From Fusarium oxysporum f. sp. lycopersici 4287 (lineage: Eukaryota > Ascomycota > Sordariomycetes > Hypocreales > Nectriaceae): a stretch of DNA of 64,000 bases. The stretch is from NCBI RefSeq assembly GCF_000149955.1, contig NC_030986.1:4863870-4927869 (forward strand), read 5' to 3'. A program made the translations under genes and the position numbers. Shown one piece after another: positions 1-13,400 of this stretch. The notes under the pieces are model-generated. The model was not told the DNA's origin. It saw only the letters and a list, made by a program, of their open reading frames with translations, and made no database searches. Within the stretch, counting starts at the first letter, position 1. Every line of letters begins with the position of its first letter.

Positions 1-325
1 TGCCCCTTAGCCCTTTCGGGCTGGATACTTACATCGAGATATGTGTATTTCGAGCATCACATCGTTCATGTAACAGAGACTATGTATGAATTAAACACCA
101 TAAGAGCTCTGAATCTATTGACGAAAATCTCAAAGAAATATCATGTAAAGGGAACGTTTGAGACATTGCAGCGTGCTATGTGGTCATAAAAATAGAATTT
201 TGTATCACGTATCGTAAGCAAGAAATGTCCTTGTGATCCTGGGGATTGAGCCGCGGACTGAGGCGATCACCATATTAGCTGGTTAATTCATGGGAGAAGA
301 TCCATATCTAGTCTTCGAACGAAAG

Positions 326-333
326 TATATAAA
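326..333 (+). promoter_or_regulatory. TATA-box-like sequence
   Basis: TATATAAA lies about 90 bases before the ATG at 420. The spacing would fit a core promoter for the interrupted frame 420-665. This is a motif match only; AT-rich spacers produce such strings by chance. Confidence 0.3.
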
Positions 334-419
334 GGAGGCCTAGGTCACATCACGTTGTTCTTTGCTATATCTTTCGCGTCATTGCTTGATCTGTGTTTGA
401 TAGCGACCTTGCCATCACC

Positions 420-665
420 ATGTCCGAGGCATAATTCAACTACCCCAGGTTTTGATAATGCATATCATCGTATTAAAACACTACCTCGGTTGATCGATAT
501 ATCAGTAGTTTTCTTGGCGCGGAAGACCTACCTTATTCAGAAGGCGACATTGATCTAGAAAATGGCCGAGGGGACGATTTCAGCATTCACATGTCTCAGA
601 CTGGCTCTGCATCGCACATCACGCGATGTGCCCACAAGATCACTGACAAGAGATCAAAGCTATGA
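420..665 (+). pseudogene. Possible decayed gene fragment
   Basis: An ATG at 420 is followed in the same frame by stops at 432, 453, 456 and 474. The frame then stays open from 477 to the TGA at 663-665 and encodes 62 residues of protein-like, acidic sequence (for example LPYSEGDIDLENGRGDDF). A TATA-like box lies upstream. I found no pair of canonical splice sites that removes the stops and joins the ATG to the open part. It may be a decayed gene, a 3' exon whose 5' part I did not resolve, or chance. I do not recognise the family. Confidence 0.25.
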
Positions 666-2618
666 CATCTGGAGCTAGCATCAGGATGGTGGTCAAAGAA
701 CAAGCCTGTGCCTATCTGCCACCGGCTCGCTCACAGCCTATCGTGATCCCCTCCCCCACAAGTGTTCGATGTGTTGTCGACACGAACCCTCCAAAATGCC
801 AACTTCGCTTGGTTTAGTAAGTGGAGAAGGACGGCGCGACGCAAGCATGGCCTGCAGGATGCACGCTCGGACGCTGATGATAGAAACACACCCGTAGTGC
901 GCCACGCTAGCCTGGTCTGACGCTGCCAGGGTTCCTCGAGGCACTAAAATCTATCGTGTGTATTTTGGGCTAGGTTCTTTAGGTAGCGCAGTTAGGATGT
1001 TCAACAGTCGATTTTGAGACAACAACCTGCATAGACAATAGATGAAGGAGAAAACATTGCGCTACTAGGTTAGCAGTTTCTGCGCCGTAGACTTGCTAAA
1101 CCCCATTCCGCATACTTTTTTTTATCAAGTCTTGATAATACGTAAACGCGGAGGAAGTTCCTCACAACAGCGACACATAAAGTTCCATCAAGGGTCCATG
1201 TTGAAATGGACCGGCCCGGCGGCTATTGCGGCTTTGCGAGTTGAAGCAGTCCTCCGAAGAGTGGGCGATGACCGACCGATGGTAAGCCGCCGCACCTCCG
1301 CCCACCGTTCGGGTGGGCTTTGTGAAAACGGTGCATAAAGACCGCGAGTAATTCAGTGCATTTACAGAGTTATATGTGAGCCAGTGACAGTTGTGGCCAA
1401 GTAATTAACGCATGAGGCCATATATCTGCACGACTTGATAGGCGAGTTGCGGCCGGGAGAGATCAGAAGTCAAGCAGAGCCGGCTTCCTAACAAAGCGAT
1501 ATTTACCCTTCCTCGTTCTGCTTCGTTTCAACAATGCACGGCAGTCAATACATTGAACTTGGCCGCAGCCATAAGCAATGGCCACAGGATCTCTGTGCGA
1601 CATTTCTTCCGGGAAGGGACGGAATCTGTAGTATTAACTCTTGGCTCTGATTGCGTTGGTGTGCCTGAGAAAACAGCAGGGTTCACACCAAGACGTCCTT
1701 TACTGGTCATGGGTAAGCATTTGACGATGTGACGCCTCCGGCCGATAGCGAGCTGCAGCTAAGCATATGGGGATGGGTGGTGGGTGTACACTTGACGGGC
1801 GATGAGCGAACAGACTTGTCGATCTTAGAACTGCATTAGAGGGTCGATAATCGTCAGACGCCATCTCGGCCGGGGTCTTTTCTTGCGCCATCTCTACAGT
1901 AGCAGAAGAGGAGACTACGGTTGAGCTTGTAGGGATGAAGAATGGAGACGGGAAGAGAGAACGGAGATTGATGAATCAATGAAGTCCTTGCCCAATGAAC
2001 AGCCAAGGAAAGGTACGTACTGCGAACTACTTTCCCGAGTCGATCGAACTGGTTCCTTCCAACCCTTACCTACCTGCCTACCTTACCTAGAGTGAGTGCC
2101 TTGCAATCTACCTTAAGGTAGCACCCAAAGATAGGCATCATGGAAGGGAAAGGATGTACCACGTACCTACCTAGTTGTCTAGATCCCGCTCGGTACGAGA
2201 TCTCAAGTTGCCTCATCAGGCAACAGGCCATGAGAAGCTTTGACCATTGCTTGTTGCTATCACTCGATTAGGCATCTCGACCTTGCACCAAAACCTATCA
2301 CCAGCCAACACTGAAAATGAGAGATAATTCGTTGTACCTCAACAGGCATGGTGGTTTCTTTATGATTCACCGACTATAGCCACTAAAGTACTTGCCGCAA
2401 GATGCAGATAACCAAGTCAATACTTCAGCATCTCGATCACCTCATCGGGTTCCGGGCCGTCTGAGCAGAACTATGTGATTTATCCATGTGCTACAGAAAC
2501 AGAGCACCTCAAAAATCCAAGACATGCATATGTATGCATTATGTTGTTACATGCGTTTAACGTCGGCAGGTCTCTGTGTATGATAGAGGGGCATCATTTG
2601 TACAGGATGAACCACATA

Positions 2619-2909
2619 CTAATGCGATTCCGAAACATCAGGAACGGTTGATGCGACTTTTGATAGCCGTTGTAGTTCTCTATCAACCGAAAACCCTGTC
2701 GCCAGTTGCAGAGGGTTTCCCTTGGCGTCACAAACGCGATTGACCCGTGCCACCCTTGCTATTGCCGATTGAAGTCCGAGCTCTGGACCCACGACGATAT
2801 CTTCACCATCATAGAGGGGAAACGGGGCCACTCGCAAGGGTCCATGGCGCAGCAACTGGATAAAACACAACAGGGACAGTGACTCGACAGCCAGATCGAG
2901 GTTCAGCAT
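2619..2909 (-). CDS. Orphan 96-aa ORF, uncertain
   Basis: An ATG-initiated frame of 96 residues with a balanced composition and a gene-like C-terminal half (CDAKGNPLQLATGF near residues 64-77). No signal peptide, membrane segment or known motif is obvious and no splice partner was found. It stands alone in a gene-poor region. It could be a remnant of a larger gene, a small orphan gene, or chance. Confidence 0.18.
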   Translation of the reverse strand: MLNLDLAVESLSLLCFIQLLRHGPLRVAPFPLYDGEDIVVGPELGLQSAIARVARVNRVCDAKGNPLQLATGFSVDRELQRLSKVASTVPDVSESH

Positions 2910-5659
2910 GTGCAATGTCGATTACCCAGTGACTTTTCTGGTATGTGGCTATCCGTCCCATCCCGTGGGGCTGGTTGTGCTATGAGCGTTGCGATACGAC
3001 GAGAGAAGGGGAATCTCCAGTAAACCTTCTGTATCAATGGCATTGGTCACTCGCTGATTGACGAAAGATCTGCAAAAGGATGGACTATTCCCGGAGGATT
3101 AACGACCAGGGACCTGCATCCAATTCGATGTAAGATGATGTTATGCAAAACAAAAGATTCAAGGTTGTGGGGGTATTTGCAACCTTTGCCAAAGGTTGGG
3201 TTGGTGACACAAGCAGGATCGGTCCTTTGGTGAGGTGGATTTAGGAGTAAAACGTCGTCACAGACATCATTCGTTGTGGATATCGTTTGGATATGTTTCT
3301 CCATGGTCAACCAACATGATATGCAGCTTTGCAACTCCTGATGGGCCTCGTGAGCTCACGCAAGACATTACGCCAGCAATAGCATCTAAAATCAAGTTCT
3401 GATACAATGCTTATCTTGTTATTGGCAAAAGAATATTGTTTCTCAAACAGAGCCGGTCCAATGACGGTCATATGCCGGCCGCACACCAAAATAGCAGAGC
3501 CCCAAGGCCCGCAGAAAGCTAGACAAGAACAAATATGGCATTACGACAATGATGATGAACGGCATACATGGTAGACAACTGTCGTAATTCATCATGCACC
3601 AAAGGTTGCAATAATATTCGACACCCACACCATCAGACATGTTCGCTCTTTTTGCAGCTGGTAGTCTATGCATACACAGCTATACACTACATGCATTACG
3701 TACTATTAGATTCAAGAAGAGATAATACAACGAACGGTATAAGGATAATCACGATGCTGATGCTAAGCTGACAAGCTAGTCGCATCACGGTGATCCTGGC
3801 CTAGCCTGGCTTATACTCGGTACCCCCAGACTGAGACTCAGCTAACCAGAATTACATCAGGTACCTTGCGTTGTCCATCTCACATCATGATATCTCCTGT
3901 ACTGTACTCCGTAAGTGGATATCAAGAAAAAAACCCCGCGTCAGAATCCATATCATATCAAAGGAGGCCAAGTGCAGACGATCGCTGTCCACAAATGCTT
4001 AGCTTGGCTTGAAAACTCTAGCCTCTGTGCTTGGCGTCTATCTTGCACTCGTCCTCCAGTAAACTCGATCAAACCCCTCCCCACCCAAGCAGGCTCATTA
4101 CGTTTCCATTCTGCCTTGTTCCCTTGAGTTCTGGTTGTGCTCGTGATTCACACTCGCTATGCTGCGAGGTTCTTGGGTTGACACATGGTCTAGCCTGATA
4201 GCTGTCACGGCCACGGAGATTGAAAATGGAATCGATGTCTTGGTTCGGCCGACAAGGAGGGGAAGCGGAGCGTATACAATGCAACACTTGGTGGGGGCTT
4301 ACAGGCTTGTTTCTTGACTCTGAGTCGTCTTGTCCAACCAGACTCCCCTGTCTTGTCTGAGTCTGCACCTCATCTCGAGTTGAGTCCCGCTGAAGATGCA
4401 ACGGTGATCAGGGAAACCCGGCCTGACAATGACACGAATGTGGTTCCTGTTTGCCCTCGATGCCACATATTACGACTCGCGCTGTTTCGACTGGGACTCA
4501 TTGCCTAACAGGGCAGGACCCTGGATATCCCGAGCTTTATGTGTGTATCAAAACCTTCAGAGATGATGCGATAATTAATTCCTTTTTGACTTTGTGGCTA
4601 CCTGTCTCATCAACCTCCGGCACTTGCGCGAGATGCGAGTGTAACACGTCAAGCCCTAAGCCAAATATAGCTTGCTGCAGTCGAGCAGATGCAAGATTTT
4701 GGTGTGCCATACTCGAGACCAAGGTCACATCTGAGCGAGGCCTGTCTGCAAACCATCTGAGCTGTCGTACTAATGAAACTAATCACTTTGTGGGTGGTGC
4801 TGTGGATCTCTAATTGCCAGTCCATTGACCATCCTTCACTCTCTTCTTTAGGCTAGGGCTGTCATCACTAAACTCGAAGCTAGTGCCAACGATGCCATTT
4901 TAGGTTACTCAATGTCTCTACTGAGTCTGTATCTATCCTTGCGAACTAATAACAGGTTGTTGTTTTCGATGTGGGTTTAACTGGGTATGAAATGTCTGCG
5001 CCCGTTAAACCCGCCTCAGAACCAAGGAAGGTCAGATCACAGAGGCCATAAACAAGTAATTGTCAGGTAGGAGATATCTCCCAATGTTTTGATTATCACT
5101 CTCACATGCCTTAAAGCTAGCTTTGCTTTGTGTACCCTTTGTGAGTCTCATACACCACCTAGAATAGCCTCCATCCGTAGTCCCAAATGATCCCAAATTG
5201 TTACAAAACGAAGGAAGATGACTCTCGCTCGGGTTTTGTCAGCAAGTCAAGAAGCTAGTAGTCATGATAGCCTTGACTGCTTTCCCACCAAAATCGTTTG
5301 GCCCAGCAAAGCTCGCTGTTCAGGTTACCACGTGTCTTTCATCTGCTTCGGAAATATCTCATTCCAAGGAGGTGACACTCTCAACCTCGTCAGCGGCCGT
5401 CGACTGGAAAAGCATAATCATCATCCCCCTAAGAAGCAAGAACTTTTGCCCAACCGGCCTCTTAAAAGGCCTCCCATCTGTGTCCCCAATCCGTCCTTTT
5501 TTTTTGGTGGTGGCTGTGGTGTGGTGTGCAAGAAGTAGTAAAAGAGAAGAGGTAGGAAGATTTTCGTCATTCCATTTAACCATTGGTCATGGACAATTAA
5601 CTTCCCACGTGAAAATGAAAACGTTACTCATGGCCTCATCAAATCGTTTCATCGCCAGG

Positions 5660-7463
5660 TCAAATTACCCAACACTGTGAATTGATCGAAGTTTCGTTCG
5701 CGTGCAGCTTGGTGTTGTTTGGCGTCATTGCCATTGGTGTATGCACTCGTATGGGCACATACGAGGTGCTTGAATCATAGGCGGCATAGTCGCTCTTTTC
5801 CCATGCGACTTGCTGTGCCTGCGGTTGCCGTCCCTTTTGACGAGCGTTATATCGAATAAGCGAACCCTTGCCAGGAGGAGTCTTCAAAACGATCGAAGGC
5901 TGCGGGGCGGGAGCAAGTCGCTGCTCATCGTTTGCATCTCCATCAGCTCGGCTACCCCATGAAGTCTAAACAATAGATAGTTAGTTGATTGCTTCGGCAC
6001 TGTTTATCGAAACGTACCATATTCAAAGTGATCAGGGCGTACAGCTTGATCAATCCGTGGAAATATCCAAATATGACGGAAACGGGCAAGAACATGATAT
6101 CGCTTGGGTTTCGAATAAACAGACCCATCAGCTTGACTACCTTCGTGAACGCAAACATGAAGATAAACTGAGTCCAGAACGCGTAACGGCGATTCTGGAT
6201 ATCCCAGTCCGCAGTTCCCCACCAGCATGAAGCTAAGAGAAGCGGATCAACGACAAAGGCCAACGAAGTAAAAGTTGCGAAGTGAAGAGCATATGTGCAC
6301 CACAACTGTTGCCTGTTTCTTGTTAGATATTCCGAACAAACTTTCCACGGATAATTCTTTTTACTCACGTCCAAATGTAGCGTTCAGTGACCATGCTGGT
6401 CCAGTTGCTTCGCCAGTTGCTTCGGGCCCAACGAGAACATTGGTACAAAAATTTGGTGCTGTTCTCCAAAGTTGTTTCGATCTCACACTCCTTGTCGTAC
6501 TGGATCCATGTCTTCCATTGGTGGCTTACCAGCCAACGAGTCACAAAGTTGTCGTCGTCAGCATTCAAAATCCACTTTCTCCACTTCTCGTTCTTGAAGC
6601 CGTGGAGAAAGTCATGACTAGAGAGGATTTCAGAGCGGTAGGCGCCGGTACGACCAGACATGCATGAGGTGCCACCGTCGATATTGTGGGTGGCTGATAT
6701 CTCAAAATTTCGACGCTCAATGTAAGCTGCACCCAACCAGTTCCAGGCCTTGGTTGACCAAGAGCCATCATGTTCCCGTCGAACTCGTTGACAAGTTCCT
6801 ACACCGCCGATTTGAGGGTCTTCAAATGGAGCGAGGATCCAGGGCATAAGAGTCGAGGGCCAGGTCACATCATCGTCCGCCATGATAGTGATGGGAGTCT
6901 CGACCTTGGGGAGCGCCTCGCAAACCTGCAGGCGCTTGTTGGCAATAGGAGTATCCAGAACACGGACTTTGGGGAAAACCAGGGAGTCTGCCAGGCGCTG
7001 GAGGTCTTTTCGCTTATCATGCGTTGTGACCAGAATCAGCTCGGCAGGCTCACAAGCGAGAATGCTCTCAAGAGAAGGGCGCAGCTCCTCGAAAGCATTG
7101 TGAATGGTTGGGATGACCACAGTCACATCCTTACTCGTGAATGTCGGTTTGCTGGGGATGGGCTTCGACTTATATGTCCAATGGCTGACGCAATGAACTA
7201 GAAGACGGAGATAGCGATGGACCCTGAGATCATGTTAGAACTGGTTGGCCATGATGAGATTTAAGGCTTCATAAAAGCCTTCTTGTTGAGAAACGCAGTT
7301 TCCATTTGAAGATATTGAAAATGACTTACCAAAGGCCCACAAAAAGGTACAGCCAAAAGGTAGTTGAATACCAAAAGTTGAAAGAAGGCGTTGGCAGTGC
7401 TAATAACCCAGCAAGGCCAGGAAGATGGCTGCGCCCAATACTTTGGGTCTCAGATTCGGACAT
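5660..7463 (-). CDS. GT2: Type 2 glycosyltransferase (polysaccharide synthase)
   Basis: Four exons (7463-7330, 7223-6369, 6318-6018, 5965-5660) give 531 aa. The protein is a membrane GT-A processive glycosyltransferase of the GT2 family (hyaluronan/chitin synthase-like fold). Two hydrophobic N-terminal stretches lie at about 29-55. The catalytic domain starts at VTVVIPTIH. The acidic DDD triad is at 161-163, ADDD follows near 270, and the product-site QxxRW motif is Q306-W310 (QCSRW). Three membrane segments follow (about 330-430), then a roughly 100-aa polar tail encoded by exon 4. This matches the fungal family typified by Zymoseptoria ZtGT2 and Fusarium FgGT2, which is needed for hyphal growth on solid surfaces and for plant infection; the polymer made is not established. 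The ATG at 7463 (MSESETQS) is the only in-frame start that keeps the N-terminal segments. The gene stands alone, with long non-coding flanks on both sides. Confidence 0.9.
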
Positions 7464-10400
7464 GCTGAAGCTGTTAAGTGTCGAAATCCAATGAGGTTGA
7501 TAGGTGGGAGGAGGTGCTGTTGATCCCGCGATGCGAAGAACTGTTCTTGTGATACACGGCTGTTGATGGGTACTACACAGCGAGGATAGAGATTCGAAAG
7601 AGTAAGGGCGAGGAGGGGTTTATAAGTGATTTCAAAACAAGACTTTGTGTCTCGTAATCTGGAATTGATAGTGGTTGACCGTCCAAGATGATTGTGTTGT
7701 GGTGAAAGTGAATCAGAGACGCTGGAAGTACCAAAGCAAACACACTATGCACGAGAGACAGTCGCACCGTTGCAAGACTCGAGGCACCGGAATAATATAC
7801 AATGACGGGAAAAGGAATTATTCAAAGATGGCCATGACAAGAGGAATTGGCCGGTAGAAGAAGGGCGAGGAGGAGGAAAAGAGGTAGTGGCGATGATAAC
7901 AGCCTGGGGCGAAGACGGGGAACGGGTCTATGATATATACCTAAGCCAAACCCCGTCTCTAAAACGGACCATGCATAAACATGGAGTAGTGAGGGTCCTT
8001 GATGAGGTCGTGGGCCATCGTAGTGTGTACCTAGTTGTGGTGGCACTGGTAGGGCGGCAACTATGTACGTAGAGACAAGCGCGCAAGTCTGTCGAGATTT
8101 GATCTTGTTCTGGACAATGGACAAGACAGCAGGGGTGTATTGGTCTTGCGCTCACTGCATTAGGACCAGGACCAGTGGGGAGCGAGGGGTTGGATGATTT
8201 GAGAGGGTTGGAGGGGCCATGTATGGCGGCGGCGGCGGCTCGAATTGGGGGATTAAAGAGGGCACAACTATGTAGCTAATTAGTAGCGCAAATGGGATTG
8301 GAGGAGGGGGTGTATTGAGATCACAGCAAAGAGAAAAGAGACTGGCGCGCGTTATTTGAGATGTGTTACTGAGAGCCATTTGAGTCTCATTCGACGCCGA
8401 CCCCGGCCGCGTTACTACCGAGAACGGTACGGGTTTATTTTCTGTCTTCTCTTGTTGTCCATTTCCATGCTACTACTGCAAACTGTCGAGAAATACTGGA
8501 GCGACTGAGCAAGCGGGGTGACTGTACATAGACATGGAGCACTGCGACTGTATTCAGGACAGGGCATGGGGGCGCAGGCTCGCAAGCGTGGAGTCGACAT
8601 TAGCATCTTTTGCTAGGTACCTCAGTGCCTTGGCTCGAAAACCCCAGCATGTCCGTTCGCTTCTCTAAGACCCTATCATCGTGGCGCCGATTCTGGGCTG
8701 GCGCATGAGAGTCACGTCTCGTGCCCGGTAGCAGCCCATGTCATGGTATTGAATAGCACTTGGCCAGTGCTGCTCGGCCCGCGGCGCACATCATGGTCCT
8801 TGTCGTTTCGTTGTTTTGCCTCTGGGGTCCAAAGTGCAGGGTTCACACAAACCTCGATGGCGTCGATGGCTACGGACGGGAGAGGAGACATGGGACCTTG
8901 TTCGTGTTTAGCGTGTGGATCTCGTTACTGCTGGCGCGAGCGAGTAAAGTCCAAAGAAGCCAAGACAAAAACAAGACAGCCATTCAGCATCGCATTGCCT
9001 TGGTGAGGATCTGGTGGGGAGTGGGTTAATAGCTGGAGGCGGCTTGGACATGAACCAGGGTCGTCGAGGATACTGTATGCATGTATCTAGGGACTCATCA
9101 ATCTGCAACATAAAGCATAAAGCACAACCTGACTTGGAGATATGCCAGTCCATTAGCCGCTCGCCTGTGGTGCGACAGGCCGGCTCATCGTATCAGAAGC
9201 AAGAGGTGGTTGTCTTGCATCTTGCATCTGAGGTTCAGAATGAATCCAGTGGAATGCATTGGACAAATGAGCAAATTGCAGCGCTGCTGCTGCTGCAGTT
9301 GTGAGAGGCCGGATACACCTATGTATATGTATTTCGAGATTGCATATCGACAGACGAGGAGAAGATCATTGATCCATTGGCCAACCAAAAGCCACTGAGC
9401 GGAGGGACAATTGGCGAGCGAGCTACTGTACGGAGTACGGAGGACTGCCTTCGATATCGGATATCATGGACGTGCAGGCTAAGAATCCTTGAATGCAGGA
9501 ACTGGGCCCTGATGCGCGCCAGCTACTGGACGAAGTATGGAGATGTTAGCGTATGTATGGAGAAGATGCAGCATGTAGGTCGAAGGAGCGATATCACACA
9601 ATGTACAAGGGAGCTGAGCGGAAGACGGCTGATTCCTTCCGTAGCAATGAGATAAACTCATTTGAGGTAGGGAAGGTCCATGCTAAAATCAATCTTGGTC
9701 TCAAGGTAATCGACAAGATGGGGGATGAGCAGCATTAGTGTTCTATTTTCTTTGGGTAGATTCCTGCTAGTTGAATCATGGATGGTCTGGAGGAAAGTGG
9801 TACAGAAGGTGCAGATAACCTCAAATCCGAGGTCCCTGTCTGGTCAACGTTAGCTTAGTTGTCGAGGAAAGAAATGGTGGGGAACCCACCTTAGTACCTA
9901 GAGGTAGGTAATGCGCCTACCTATGTGCCTTTCCTGGTTGCATAACTCACGTCTTCTAATTTTCCTAGCTGATAATTGACATCTTGGTGGCTTCATCGAA
10001 TTAGTGCTGAGGTACCTCTATAATGATTCAGATATGTCACTCCCATCGTCTAGATAACAATCTGGTACCCTCAAACATCCGCTGTGCTGTTACGAATTCT
10101 CTTCGCTTTTCTTTATCGTCAACATGCACCTCCACATCTACCACCCATGGATCAGCATGGATGTCTTTCTCCGAGTCAAGTAATAAAGTAGCTTGAGGTG
10201 CAGAGAGGATTCCCGTGCCCTATCCACGCAGGAAGAGACAATGAGAGGACAACCAGAGAGGACAGTGCATGTATGAAGTGGCCAGAGGAAATGCATCATC
10301 ACATCACTTCGCATTGTCTCGCCTTCTCGAGTCGTCAAGGTTGGATCCGCTCCGCCCATAGACGGCTGCCGCGTTGCGTTGCCTACCTCCAATGGAACTC

Positions 10401-13400
10401 GTAAGGACCCGCGGCCGATTATGCTCGGCGGGAGGAAACCGGCCTGGAGAAAACAACCGACCAGCGGACACTGCAAAACCGCAGATCGACCAACCCGGCA
10501 GCTAAACAGAGGCGGCAGGGTTGCAATGCTGCGGATCCTCTTCGGCTTCGGCTGGCTGACGAGATTTACATTTTGAAAGACTCCGAGAAGAGCCAAGAGT
10601 CTGCTTCTGCATCATCTCCGCTGGTCCCTTGTCTCTCTTCCAGTCATGATAGTTGTGTTGCCTGCATCGGCAGCTTTGAGAGTCAGTGCACGGTGCAACG
10701 CACCAAAGCCGATGATCTGTGGCTAGCTGCTATCTGTTGAGATATCAAGTCTTGGGTGTAATATGACAGATGTCGCTGTATGGATGGCTTGGTACAATAT
10801 GCCACTGCGCTGTCTATCAGAATACAGCCTTCTTTTGCTTCGCTGCGTTTTGGACTGTTCTGCTTGAGGAAGCGGAATTCCTGGCCGCTTGTGGCTGTTC
10901 TCTTTTTACCCCAGCAAATTACTAAATTCTATTTCTGAGATTGGACCCCTCTTATGATGAAGCTGCACTCTTATGCGGTTGGTCCTCGTTGGAGTTACCT
11001 TGCTGACGATACGGGCATAGAGTCTGGAGGAGTCGTACGCAATTGCAGATGGTAACTAAACCCGTAAAATCACACCATACCCCGATCTGCTACTTCTTCG
11101 CGATGCTCGAACCCACATGACCTGTTGTTGGTTTTTGCTTGAGACAGGCACCACAAGGGTCTTCCGTGTAGTATCATGTACGACAGCCAAGACGGTGCCA
11201 CAACGCCTGGGGCCAAATAAATATCACCGGTTTGAGCCAAAGAGGGAACTACAGACACGAAGAAGGTCTGCTCAACTTCCATGCAAAAATAGCTCAGCAC
11301 TACCACCTGCTCGTGCACATGCGGAAATCGATAGCAACGAGGCCTAGTGGCATGTCGGTCATGATATACTCCCATTGGTTCATCTTTGTCGATTGCACAT
11401 TGTCCCAGTCCTTCCTGATCGATGATGAGCCGCAAAATGACCCGTCCATTCATTCTCCCACGGCTGGCGCAGATGGGTCAGTCGTTCGTTCCTCATCTGC
11501 AATTCTGCATAGCTTGTCCTTGAGAAACCGACTCCACTGTCAGCGAAGAGCCACTGTAATTGTTGCTCAGTCGACACTGGATAAACAAATCAAGCTCGCC
11601 AGATCCCGAGCCCTTACCATATGCGATCTAGGCTCACAGAGGCTGGCGCGTGCGCTCCAGCATGTGGGTATTATACGCACGTCTGTCCTGTTAGGAGCCT
11701 TCAATCAACTCCTAGTTATCAGCCAGCATCTGTTGGTCTAAGGTCGAGTCAAGTTCTACGCGGCGCAACGCAGCTCGACAGTTTCGGCAATAGTTATCGT
11801 CCTGCAGACTACTGCAGACCATCGGTCATATTTCTCGCTGGTTGGCTCCTGTAGGTCTCAAGTTTTGCTTGGCTATCTAACGTAGCAACTCAGAATATCC
11901 AATCCGAGTAGCGTTGCTTTGACCACTATGTTGAGACATAACTGTCACTCAGTCTGCAGCTGTTCACAAAAAGGTGCTGCAGTGCTCCTGCTGCTGCGCT
12001 TGAGGTTGCTTGCCTGCAATTCAATCTCGAATGGCATTCAGAGCTCAAAGACAACTTACCATTACCTGCAACGCAACAGGTAGCATAAGTGCTGTTATTC
12101 TATCAAAGCCAATCGATAATGCATGGTGGGTCAGACCTTTTGTTTACAGCATTTTTCAAGACAGGCTCTCGGAGGGAGTCTGCCCATCAAGACAAGACTG
12201 CAGGGATCCCCACTGCACCCTGATCCTGATGCCGCTCGTTTATTGTTGAACCCTCTCACATTTACACCTTGATTTGCCGCTATGGAGCCATTGGCATTTT
12301 CATGGGCGCATGCTCGAGGTATTTTTTTCCTCATTCGCAGATCTTTAGTAACCTCGCCACCATGCAGTGACAAGAAACGGCTCCGGGCGTTGTTGGTCCG
12401 GTATATCAAAAGCTATGCCTCAAGAAAGGCCATATTCACAATGCGTTGTGATATCACTTTCAAAATGTTGAAGACGAAGCCGATCTTCCTGCCGTTATTC
12501 TTTTAGTGCTACGAAACTTGTGGAGGAGCCGGGATAACCCTAGCTTTACTCGGAGGCCAGGGTGGTTTGCTAGACAGGGGAGAAACGATTGAAGCACGGA
12601 GCATTTGCTAAACCAACGTCGACAGGGTTGAATCTTGACGCTCACTTCTCCAAACCAGATAGACTACTTTTTCCTTGTCGCTCTGTAACGTCAACTTGGT
12701 ACAAATCCCGCCGTTATACTGAATCCTCAGCCTCCTGGTCAATATGGTTCACATTTCGGTATGTTCTTATACAGATCAAATGACATCTACGTTGGCGCAA
12801 CCAACCTATTCGAAAAGTTTCCAGTCAAGAATTTACACTGTTGCATTCATTTATATGCACCTTGACCTTGATTCAATTCAAGTGGCAGGCCTCGATGAAA
12901 GGAAAACACAGATAAGAAAGCCAACGGCTTCACGGCCTTGGTGTCATTCACCCGGCATCATTATGCATGAGGACGTTTGCACATGTCAGTCGGCAGGAAA
13001 GGGCAGCTCGTTCAAAACATGGGTCGGCGCATCAAGTATCAAGTCTCCATACAGAGCTTCTCAAACAGGGTTATAATAGAAGGCCGTTCACTAGTCCGTG
13101 AGCTCGTACTCTTAGATGCGAAGTTATATTCGATGTCTTTATACTCAAATGCAAATTTGTCTGTCGCTCCTAGTCACCAACCCCCCTTTGAACCTTTTCT
13201 CGTATACTATGAGACTTCTGCACTGACTTGGAAGCAGTTCTTGTCAACTTAAGCCTCCAATGTATTCAGATACAACACAAGTATCAGTCATAGTTGAGAG
13301 CGGAGGCCCCTGTTTGAGACGGTTATTTGTGACTGCGAAGGAGTCATTCGAATCTCAAGTGTCTGCCTCAACGCGTTTATAACCGCTCGTACCATCTCCC

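Larger units (their letters stand above)
1..5659. other. Gene-poor spacer, left edge
   Basis: No convincing intact gene was found on either strand over 5.6 kb. Open frames here are short, mostly lack ATG starts and resemble no family I know. Exceptions worth noting are the interrupted frame at 420-665 and the 96-codon ORF at 2619-2909, both listed separately. The stretch at 2050-2180 is rich in TACC/CCTACC, and a TACTCCGTA motif sits at 3905-3913. The rest reads as ordinary non-coding fungal DNA. Confidence 0.55.

Noticed and set aside
4451..4813. 120-codon Cys-rich plus frame, considered as a small secreted protein
   Set aside because: No signal peptide at the N-terminus and irregular Cys spacing.
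5264..5680. 138-codon ATG frame (+) overlapping the 3' end of the GT2 gene
   Set aside because: No family resemblance, biased composition from a T/CT-rich stretch, and antisense overlap with a well-supported gene end.
10138..10596. 152-codon minus frame
   Set aside because: Low-similarity, Cys/Leu-scattered composition with no domain; likely chance in a relatively GC-rich patch.
11070..11741. Opposing frames of 127 (-) and 169 (+) codons
   Set aside because: Neither begins convincingly (the plus frame starts at TTG), they overlap each other antisense, and no motif is visible.
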